Of a DNA stretch of 27,085 nt, positions 11,001 through 21,300 are shown one piece after another (position 1 is the first letter of the stretch; each line of letters opens with the position of its first letter). The stretch covers positions 1-27,085 of the forward strand of contig JAYMTA010000547.1 in NCBI GenBank assembly GCA_036897625.1. Direction: 5' to 3'. A model generated the notes under the pieces. It was given only the letters and a program-made list of their open reading frames with translations. It ran no database searches and was not told where the DNA came from. The position numbers and the translations under genes are program-made. This DNA comes from Pelargonium cotyledonis. Taxonomy: Eukaryota; Streptophyta; Magnoliopsida; Geraniales; Geraniaceae.

Positions 11001-14000
11001 TGTACAGAATGAAACTACTGTTCATGCTGTGGTTGACTGCTGAATGTTTCACCATCCCATATGTTAAGTTGATAGGATGTAGAGAGACTTACTCATCCAT
11101 TTATGTTCTAGATTGGCAAAACAAAAGTTTTTCTTAGGGCGGGTCAGATGGCAGAACTTGATGCTCGCCGAACTGAGGTTTTAGGTGTATCAGCTAGCAT
11201 CATTCAAAGAAAAGTCCGTACATATCTATGCCGCAAACACTTTGTCATGTTGCGGCAGTCCGCCGTACACGTTCAAGCCTTCTCTAGAGGTATTTGGTAA
11301 TTTTTTATATGCTTTTTTGGCCCCTCTACGTGCGATGATAAGGGTGCATAATAGATGAAAGACACATCAATAGAATATTTTTTTTGGCTCAATGAGAACG
11401 TTAACTTGAGATCTTTACGCCTAGATATTTGAATATTTGTGATCATTGCAGGGCAAGTTGCACGTTATAAATATGATTGCTTGAGAAGAGAAGCTGCTAG
11501 TTTAAAGATCCAGAAGAACTTGCGGATGCATCTAGCTAGGAAAGCTTACAAGAACTTGTGTTCTTCAGCTATTTGCATCCAAACAGGTATGCGTATGATG
11601 GCTTCTCGTAATGAGCTTCAATCTACGAAGCAGACAAGAGCAGCTGTTGTCATCCAGGTAAAAGCTCCGCATAACAAAAGAAAAATATGTGATAGATTTT
11701 TGTCTAATTTTCTTTCATTTTGTTTCTGTGGTCTATTTTTTAGGATAACCATTAGTAAAAGTGTAGTGAAAATGAAAAGCATAAGTGTAATCAAAGCTCC
11801 CTACCCAGACCTTGTAGTTATGAAATGAATGGGTGGGGAAAGTAAGCTTGTTTCTTAGCATGCGTAGGCCAGCAATGATGAAATTCTAAGAAAGAGAGTC
11901 ATGTGGTTGTATAATCATATGTTTTGTAAACATAATGTTCTTATTTCCCATATCATATATCACTATCTATTGTCAGTTGTCACTGTCAAAGACTAAATTC
12001 CAATTAATTAATGAGTGATATATTTGATTATCTGAAGACTCGGAGACACCTCATACATCAAAATTGATTTAAGGAGAAATGTGAAGGTGAAACCTAGTCA
12101 TTGTTTGAGGTTTTGGAGACAATATTGTATCCATTCATTTTGATTTCTACATTTTTTTAAGATTAAAGCTGTAAGCTCTTTAGTGTTCTCCACATATTCA
12201 GCTCTATAATCAAGGGAGGTGATATTCATTAGGTGCAGAAAGGTAAACGGCTTAGCACACCACCTTGGACAGATGTGTTAAGCGCAAAAAAAGGCACACC
12301 TCAAGCGCATAGGACTTTTCTTTATTTGTTTTTTCTGTAATTTGTTTTCAATAATAAAGATGTATTCTACTTAATGAAAAATAAATAGGAAATTACACTT
12401 CCTATTTTCTAGGGATATCATATAAATTTTTAATACTCTTTAGTTAACAGCCGTAATAATAGTGTAAATTTAAATGAAAGTATAACGATATATAAAAGGT
12501 AACTACTCTTTTGATATTGATTTTTTTTTTATCTTACATTATCTAAATTTCTCAAGGTAAAATACGTCAATTCTATAATTTTCACCTGGAGTGCCTCATC
12601 TTCCTTGGCCGCCCTAGGACCCCTTTGCGTCTTTGTACCTTGCACTTTTTATAAATGTGATTGGTGGCCTAATAGACATTCTGCTCATAACTATTTTTGT
12701 GGGTTCGTGAATAATTCTTGGCTGGTGTTAATGAGTACCACTGGTACTAGGTGCATTTGATCCATTTTAGAAAATATATTCTCTTAATAATTGGACCACT
12801 CCTTAAAATAGAAACAGTTAGTGCACCAATGCAAAACCTAGATTGCATTAGTCCACCGTATTAACTCCCTTGGCACAAGTTAGCATTCTCTACATTTTTT
12901 TTTTAGTTTCATGCTGTTTAATTCTTTCTTGCCTTTTTTTTTTCTTTTCCCTGAACAGCGCTATGGTCGGCGGTACATAGCTCGCCGTTACTACTTAAAG
13001 TTGAGGAAAGCGGCAATCACCACACAATGTGCCTGGAGAGGAAAAATGGCGCGTAGAGAATTGCGGAAGCTGAAAATGGTGCAACTCACTTTCTTTTCAT
13101 TACCTACTCCTATTTGTTATTCTGATTTTAGCTTGTATTGTTGTTTGCCACTTAACCTTCTTTAGCTATGTGTTATTCTCATCTTCTATAAATATTCCTA
13201 ATAGATGGATAGCCTCTCTAAGACACTTTTACGGCTTATGTACTGTGTCTAGTGTGTTGTTAAGAAAGTTCTAATTAACTGATCTATAAACTCACCTCAT
13301 ATATCAATATATTCTGATATTTAAGTTTTTCTTTTCTTCTATTAAACTGATATTTAAGATATAGTTGATTGGAGAGATTGATTAGTTTTTGTTTGTGTCA
13401 AGGAATTTGGGTCTTTAACTTTGTTCTGGTTGTTAGCATTTCCATCGGATATTCTCCATTGTATATCCATTGGATGCATCAAAGCCACATGGGAAAATGT
13501 AGCATTCAATAATGTTTTTTTCTCACACTAATTTTCTTTCATAATTGTTTTAATGTGTAGGCTGCTAAGAACAATGATGCCCTCCAAGAGGCTAAAGTTA
13601 AGCTGGAAAAGGAAGTTGAAGAGTTGACCTTGCTTCTACAACAGGAGAAACGGTTAAGGGTACGAAAGTTTCTTTTCATGCAAGTAATCTATGATAATTT
13701 GATATATTGTTCCAGATATGTATCTAGTGATACAATATAAGATTAAGAGAAGAAGAGAGAATAGAGAAGCAATAAAAAATGGTAGCCTTGTTAGGTTAGA
13801 CCCTTCTCTTTATATATGCGGCAGGGAACATGTACAGAAACAGAATAAGACTAAAGTGCCCTCACTAGGAATCATAGATGTCAATCATGCCCAGCTTGTC
13901 CTGGAGCTACTATATGTTGCAGTAAGGAGTAAGGACATCACCCCCGCTGCTCTCATGTTCTCACATCTCGCATAACTTGAATTAATAAACTTCGTTTAGA

Positions 14001-17000
14001 AGATTATATCAATTGCAAAGTGGTTTTGAATTATCAATAAAAAACAATTAAAGTAATGAGATGAATCACAAGAGTTCAAGTATCATGGATTGCAAAAACA
14101 TCTATAATCAAACACAACAATTACAAATCATAGTATGCAGCGGCTGGAACATTGAATTGCATTAACATTTGTGATATCTCTTAACTTTTGGCATTATACC
14201 GGTGACTATTGCACATGTGTTAATCCCTAAATCTCCTCGGAGGATTGGAAATATCCGGTAGGTCTCATGTGATAAACCATGAACATCATTAAGTAGTTAA
14301 TTAAGTGAAGCAATAAGCAAGTAGAATACATACCATGAATTCAAAACATGCATTTATAAACAATAATCATCCAAACACCATACCCGTGGTAACCCTATCT
14401 ATCCTTAGATTATGGAGTTTAATTCATAATGAAAAGATGTGAAGAAGAAAATATCAATATTGTTAGATTGATAATGGGCTACACATAATGGTTTGGGGCT
14501 TCCACTACTTAAAAGGTGGACCTTACTAGTAGGATTACAAATGACACTTTAGCCACCACTTTAACATTCCCGTCACTTGCGAGCTTCACATTTTTCTTGT
14601 ATCGGTGGGGCTCGACACATGCATAATCGGTCTTCCACCCGTAGTAGGCACGTCCGTCTGCAAGCAGGCCGGAGACTTTGGCCGAGGCCTGTATTAGAAC
14701 CAACTCAAATACCATGTTAGATTTGATAATGGACTACGCATAAAGGTTTGAGCTTCCAGTACTAAAAGGTCAAACCTTATTAGTAGAGTTTCATTTGCAC
14801 CACTGTATCACTTTATCTTATATTTTACCAATATGGGACACTTTCCAAAAACCTAGTTCATGTATTCAAGGAGCTTCAATCCTAGTTTATTCTTTCGTAA
14901 ATTCTCTCTTCTGGTGTTTCTCTCATTAAACTAAGCTAACGTGAGCTTAAATCTGAGCATGGACTGAATCCCTAGAAAGTAGGTAAGAGATTCTATATAA
15001 ACTGATACCCTAAAAGGGAAAAAAGACAAAATCGGCCCTTTACATTTCTTTTCACTACTACCGAGGCCCATGGCATGTAGGGCAATGAGTAACATGCCGT
15101 GAGCACTCTTTTGCTTCCGAATTCACAAATCGAACTGCTTCACCGCAGTTGTGTTGCTTGTTCTTCAATTTTGCCAACCTGATCTCCTCTTTTACACGTG
15201 TAGATTCATATAAAGCATGCTGTGGAGATGACTTCTATCTTTCAAGCTACATCCCACGTTGGGCATTTCCAAGCCTTGAATTAATGGGAAAGTAAATACA
15301 AACCAAGTATTACAAGAATGAAGGATCTAACAACTAAAAACACAAAAGAACATACCACATATTTATACTATAGTCCACCTCCTTAGTTTACGAAAAGGCT
15401 GGTCTCTCATTGGCTACATGAAGGTGAAGCTCTCTATCTTCCTAGTTAAGTTACATAGCTAAGCAATCTTTGAGGAGCTGCCACCTCTTACTTGCTTCTT
15501 TCCTTGTCATGCTTCTCAGAATTGCAGCACATGTTTGCTGCTCTACCTCTTCTTTAATAATTTCTTAGCACGAAAGGCACCTCATGCTTGATCACTTGCA
15601 AGCCATTTCCCTACAAGCATGTACTGCTAACAAAACAGCATGCCACTTAATGCTTCACGTGCACTTGCTGAAAATTACAGAGACAGACAGCAAGTATGCT
15701 GTCCAGCATCTTATCCCTTGGTCGTGTTAAGGTATTTTCCAGCCAAAAACCATCTATCAGGATCTCAATGCCTGTTCTTCAAAGATCCCATCATGCCCGG
15801 ATAAATAATTTGGTAACAAACTCTCGGCCTGTGAAACTAATCTCAAAAAGACACTCCTCAATCAAATACATTAGACATTTTTTTGGGTGTTCTGTTAGCA
15901 ATAACGAAGATTTGTTTTACTGACCAACAAGAAATGAAGAAAATTATTAAGAGTATATAATTAATATTGCCGTTTAACTATCAACTTAAGCTTTTAGTGC
16001 TTGAGTTGGTGCCCTTACAAAAAAGACATGTTTTTATTTTGCAAGGGATGTTGTAAGGAAAATTTAATTGTCTCTTCCATTAATTGGCACCATAATCGGA
16101 AACAGTTAAAGAAAACATAACAAAATTTTGGCATCTACTCTTCATATTAAAAAAATGTCATTATTATCTCAGCTTCTCAAGGACTTTTGTTCATTAAGAA
16201 GCTCCCTTGATCACTGGTGCATCTATTTTTTGTCCTAATAAATGGTAAGATCAATCACTCGTGCCATGCCTTTTCATAATTCTATGAACTTTGTGTAGAG
16301 AAACAGAAGCGGGAAGAGTTTCTTGATGTTCGTTCTCTGAATTACAACTCCTATTTAATACAGGATTCACTAGGCTACACAAAGAAATCTCTACATGAAA
16401 TCCCTAATTTATAGCAACAGCCTAATTTCAACTCTTCATTTAGCACTTGCTTATAACAATATCTATTTTATGTTGGTCATTTCTGATTAATTTATTCATC
16501 AATGCAGGCAGAAGCTGAAGCAAAGGCTTCAAAAACAGGAGCACTACAAGCTCCAAAAGCATCCGAAGGAGCTCCAAAAGCATCCGAACAAGCCCCAAAA
16601 GCATCTGAACAAGCCCCAATTGCACAGGGGGTTCCTGCCGTATTTGATGATGAAATGATGAATAAACTTGCTGCTGAAAATAAAGAGCTAAAGGTGAGGC
16701 TTCTAAAACTTAAGTAGTTAAGTTAGTTCATTGTGTGTGTGTACCACTTGAAATTTCTGTATCTTTCATTGTGTATAGTAATCCATCTGGCTGTGGCACC
16801 TCTCAGGATCTAGTTAGTTCACTGGAAAAGAAAATTGATGAAGCAAATAAGCAGGCCTTAGATGCCGAGTCAAGGATGATCGGGTTGAAAACTGCCATGC
16901 AGAGGTTGTTACCATAACTTTTCTACTTCAATTAATTCATGTGTGAAGATGTATATTTGACCCATTTTTTTTCCAAGATGATTATTTTTTCTCTTTTATA

Positions 17001-18325
17001 AAATTTCTGAAGCATTGCCCATATATTTACTTAGGCTTGAAGAAAAACTTTCAGACATGGAAGCCGAGGACCAAATTCTGCGTCAACAAACATTGTTAGC
17101 AAAAAAAATGTCAGAACAAGGGGTAAAGATGCCACATAATTTATGTTCTTTAAGATTGAACTTCCTTGGGAATTTTACTCATATTTTTCTTCTTGTGCTG
17201 TTGTAGGCTACGGAAAATGTTGACAATGTAAGTGGAGAAATTAAAAGTTTTCACCTCTAAATATAGTTTGCTTGTTGTCATCTTAATATACAGTGCCTTA
17301 TCATTTTTATTGATCAGAGATAGCATATTTCTTACAGGAACCAGGTGCACCAAGCAAAGATGTTGGTGTCTCACCTGTATGTGTCTAAAACCGATATTCT
17401 TTTTAATAATTTATTTATTGACAATGAATTGCTTCCAATATTGTGTCTCATCTGTGGTGCAGGAAGATGTAGACACTCTCATCAATTGCGTGAAACAAAA
17501 GCTTGGGTTTACAGAAGGAAAACCTGTTGCCACAGTTACGATATACAAATGCTTTATTCACTGGAGAGTATTTGAATTGGACAGAACTAGTGTGTTTGAT
17601 TGCTTTATTCAGATGATTGGTTCTGCAATAGAGGTAACTTGATGTACAACACATAAACTTATAGATACTCTGCCATTCTGTCGGTTCTTAGTTTTTTATC
17701 CATTGCAAAAATCATAAAACCACTTGTCATGTACTCGTGATGTGATGTACCAAAAGAAGCTGTGTAGTGTGATCTTTTGTTGGGTAATGCGGTCGGATGT
17801 GTAAATTTCATTTCAGCAATGAACTTTGGAATCCAGGAACTTTATTCTTTCTCATCCTTGTATATTTCAGCAAATTAAGTGACACAGAGTTATTGATTAG
17901 AGGCTGGGCCGGACAATAGCAAGCCTAAATTATTTTATTCCTCACTTTCTTTTTTTGTCGTGCCTTGTGTATCTTCATTTTATTCCTTTTTTTTTTTGTG
18001 AAATTTGTGTCCACAACATTTTGAGTTATTGACCTCTTTAATTGGTGTCCAACACTTATGGTTAAACTTTCTTGCACTTAATTCGTACAAACTGTTCTAA
18101 TCTCTTCCATTTAATATTTTCCAGAATCAGGATGACGATGATCACATGGCTTACTGGCTATCAAATACATCAGTTCTATTATTCTTAGTTCAAAAGACTC
18201 TAGTTCCACCAAAGAAACCTCCTACACCTCAATCATTATTTGGGAGGATGACACAGGTAACTTGGTTTTTATTTGACTACATACATACATATATACATAC
18301 ATACATACATACATACATACATACA

Positions 18326-18358
<33 letters not shown>

Positions 18359-21300
18359 GTAATCATGAATTGCATGGAATACTGATTTTTGTGACTCCAT
18401 ATGGCACTAATATCATCAACCAATTGCTTAAAACTTTTTTTTTTTTTTGGCGATGTTATTGCTTGCGAAAATGGATTATTAGTTTCATCTCATACCATAC
18501 TGATGTTTCTCAGGGTTTTCTCTCTTCCACCCCTCAATATGATCCAACTGAGTTTGTGCGCCATGTTGATCCCAAGTATCCAGCTTTGCTTTTCAAGCAG
18601 CAGCTTACAGCATATGTTGAAAAGATATTTTCAATCATCAGAGAAAATTTAAAGGAAGAGTTGTCACCATTGCTTACTTCTTGTATCCTGGTATCACTCT
18701 TAGTTTTCCACAATTTGATGGTTCTAGTTACTTCATAGTTCATATCATCCTAATCTGCAAGCCCTCCCCCTGCATTCTTCACATTTTGTTCATATTTGTA
18801 CCCTTTAGATATGTTTTTTCCCAGCCCACTCCTTTTCAGTGCAGATGTCACAGCCCCCCTTGCCTGGAACTCTTCAGTCGTTCTTCACAGATGACATCAT
18901 GTCGGCAGATCCAGAAAAAGAGGTGTGTATGATACCTGCACATCACAAGGGAGAAGAGAAAGGGATAGATGTAACCAAAAAAAAAAAAAGCAACTTATTC
19001 CCAAGTCTGGTTTGCTCAAAAGACTTTTTTTTTTTTTTTTGGGTAAACCGATGTACTATTAGACTGTTAGTATGGATGCTTGGAAGAAAATTTGATGATA
19101 TATTATTGGGTTCCATTTGTATACATGATGGTACTTGCTTTGTGGAGGTAGACCTTACTAACTCTTGTTATACTCATCCAGGAACCATCATCAAGCGGAA
19201 TAAAATCACCAGAAGAGTCCACTAGCAGTATTGTTGCACACAATTACTGGCACAAAATCACTGATAGGCTTGATGGGCTTCTCAGTATATTGAAAGAAAA
19301 CTACGTAAGGGTTTCTTCTTCTTTTATTTTTATTTTTTATTTTTGTTTGCAGTTTTTTGTTTTTGTTTTGCTGTATAAGGTATCTCATGGCTAGCATTGT
19401 TTCAGGTTCCATCAGTCCTCACTAAAAATATTTTTACTCAGGTTTTCGGTTATATCAATGTACAGCTCTTTAATAGGTATATCACTGGTCTATTTTCATT
19501 GACTGGTACGACGGAATGTTATATGCTTACCAGATTAATTGTGAACACATTCTCATGATGTTGCAGTCTTCTCGTTCGTCGAGAGTGTTGTACATTTAGC
19601 AATGGAGAATATGTGAAGGCTGGGTTAGATGAATTAGAAACGTGGTGTCGCCAAGCAAATGAAGAGGTACTATTTGAAAGGGGTGACCATTGGAAGGCTA
19701 CATTTTCACACTTCACCTTCCCCATCTCAATTTCCTCTATCACATTTTTTATTTATTGTTATTGACTAAATTTGGTTCTTATCAGTTTCATGATCATTTC
19801 TCATTTGCAGGATGCAGGCTCATCATGGGATGAACTAAAACACATACGGCAAGCTGTTGGATTCTTGGTATGCCCATCTGTATCTATATGACAACAATAT
19901 TAATTCAATTTCTTTAGATACTAAAGCGCCTTATTGACTAAGTCAACTCTCAGAAATTGTTTCCCTAGTCTTCTTGACCGCATAATCAGATCTAGAGCTC
20001 CAAATCCCCCAAACTGAGCCTTGGGAGGAAAGAACACGAGTTATGTGAAAAACAGTGCGTGCGCATTGAATTTCACCTCAGGTGTGAGAGTATGTAGAGA
20101 TTGTACAACTCTTCCTCCATTGAAAGAGGGGCATTTATACTCATAGTGGGTGATGATGTCAATACTAAATTTTGATTGCTTAGAGGTGATGTCACCATGA
20201 TGATGTCATGCTCTTTGAACTCTTTTAGGGGAGCCTACCATGTTGAATCTTAGTGGAATACTTTGGTTATCAATGGTAGCTAGTGCCTTGAGTGTACCAA
20301 GTCAAGGGTCCTCCACTTGGAGTTTCACACTTACCAATGGTACATAGTATGAGGTAGATTGGGGTCCGGCAAGTGTCACCATATGGGTGTGACACTTCAG
20401 GACAATAGAATGGGGTGTTAGGCATTTTATAATTCATTTGAGCTTGAATTCATCATATAGTGTAGAGATTGAGAGAGCACACATTGTGTGGCCCTTTACA
20501 TGCTTGCTATTGGTTCGGTGCAAAGAGTCCCTTGGGGTGGCGAGTTCTTGAGAGAGCCTTCAACTACCTGAAAAGAGTGTCATACGACATCCCCATGACA
20601 CAAGTGTGCCACCTCCTTTAGCTACCTGAGAGCCCTCCAAAGGGTTATAAGCCCTCTCAGCTACTCGAGAGGGGTTCCACACAATGTGTTTCACCTCCCC
20701 TCGGGTATTCAAGGGCCCTTCTAACGCTTAGGAGTGGTCTCGGTTATCAGATGGGGAGCCATATGGCATATGCCACCTCCCTAGGGTACACAAGAGCACT
20801 TTGAAGTCTTAAGATCACTCTTGGCAACCCGAGGACACCTTCGGTTGTCCTAGAGCTTCCTCCAGCTATTCGAGAAAATCTTCTCCACCTTCAAGGCCTT
20901 CTCTTGACTTTTTGGGTACCCAAACGTGGTACTTCAATTTTTATCCTTCTTAAGGGTGACTCGGACGAGCGACCCAGTTGGTCTTTAAGCATTCAACGCT
21001 TCATGAAACGTTGTTTCTGTGGCGGTCTTCATACTCGTGTCGGTTTAAGAATGGCTAGTCCATATTTTGAATTCTTATGCACTAGTGCAGTGCAATAGGG
21101 TATAGTTTGATTTTTGTCTTTTATTTTGGATGATTGTTGTGGCGTTGTCAAGCTGTAAAATTAGCACCATTTACGAACGCAAGTGCACGTGCCAAGTGAG
21201 TAACATAGTGTACTTCAAGTATGAGTATCAATCCCACATGGATATATTAGCTTTGATAAAATTAGAGTATTTGTAATAATTAATTGAAGAATTGATTAGT

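Larger units (their letters stand above)
2921..11200 (+). other. Myosin motor head exons (2-20)
   Basis: These exons encode the ATP-driven head, residues about 2-735. The N-terminal SH3-like part carries WVED near residue 15. Nucleotide-site motifs are all present: P-loop GESGAGKT at 156-163 (exon 5), switch I NNNSSRFG at 210-217 (exons 6-7), switch II DIYGFE at 435-440 (exon 11). [19 protein letters not shown] (exon 12) is the conserved relay-region stretch and [11 protein letters not shown] (exon 17) lies in the lower 50-kDa actin-binding region. Exon 18 carries the reactive-thiol helix sequence ([10 protein letters not shown]). The converter ends with [10 protein letters not shown] near 714-723 in exon 20. 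Nothing essential is missing, so the head is predicted to be an active motor. Loop 2 (exon 16) is short and Ser/Lys-rich. Confidence 0.93.
11190..13078 (+). other. Neck: six IQ motifs (exons 20-22)
   Basis: The lever arm binds calmodulin-like light chains. Six IQ-type repeats can be read at about residues 741-756, 763-779, 788-804, 811-827, 836-852 and 859-875, each with the (I/V/T)Q...R...R pattern, e.g. [16 protein letters not shown] and [17 protein letters not shown]. Six is the usual number for myosin XI. The fifth repeat spans the 11657/12959 splice junction between intact codons. The intron there is 1301 nt, lengthened by a foldback repeat. Confidence 0.9.
13660..16507 (+). other. Intron 23 (2848 nt), retroelement-rich
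   Basis: This intron occupies the place where one more rod exon is expected. It holds a Copia 3' end (13708-13980), a complete-looking tiny TRIM (14461-14830), a 71-bp-family LTR (about 15946-16019), and 15000-15900, which is GC-richer than the flanks and probably also repeat-derived though I cannot name it. I found no segment resembling the missing exon. Confidence 0.6.
13561..17376 (+). other. Coiled-coil rod exons (23-28), shortened and remodelled
   Basis: The rod dimerises the heavy chains. Exon 23 (13561-13659) gives a heptad-rich start, [20 protein letters not shown]. In myosin XI this is normally followed by an exon encoding about 35 residues of the type DLEEAK...Q; I could not find it in the 2848-nt intron. 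Exon 24 instead begins with Ala/Glu/Lys-rich sequence and three Ala-Pro-Lys-Ala-Ser-Glu-X repeats, then returns to the usual ENKELK...[12 protein letters not shown] rod. A further 13 or so residues common after KKIDE also seem absent. Both changes keep the frame. Exon 27 (17207-17227) is only 21 nt. The comparison with family members is from memory. Confidence 0.82.

Noticed and set aside
16299-16416. Sequence after TGTGTAG that can read [14 protein letters not shown] as the missing rod exon
   Set aside because: It does not resemble the expected coiled-coil sequence, lacks a matching donor in phase, and runs into a stop in that frame.
13660-16507. A CRISPR-like or novel array suggested by repeated LTR blocks
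   Set aside because: Repeat units are LTR pairs with transposon ends, not short repeats with unique spacers; the genome is a plant's.
18146-18385. Frame with repeated Tyr-Ile-His-Thr as a repeat protein
   Set aside because: It is the ACAT microsatellite read in frame after the true exon 30; the exon ends at 18256.
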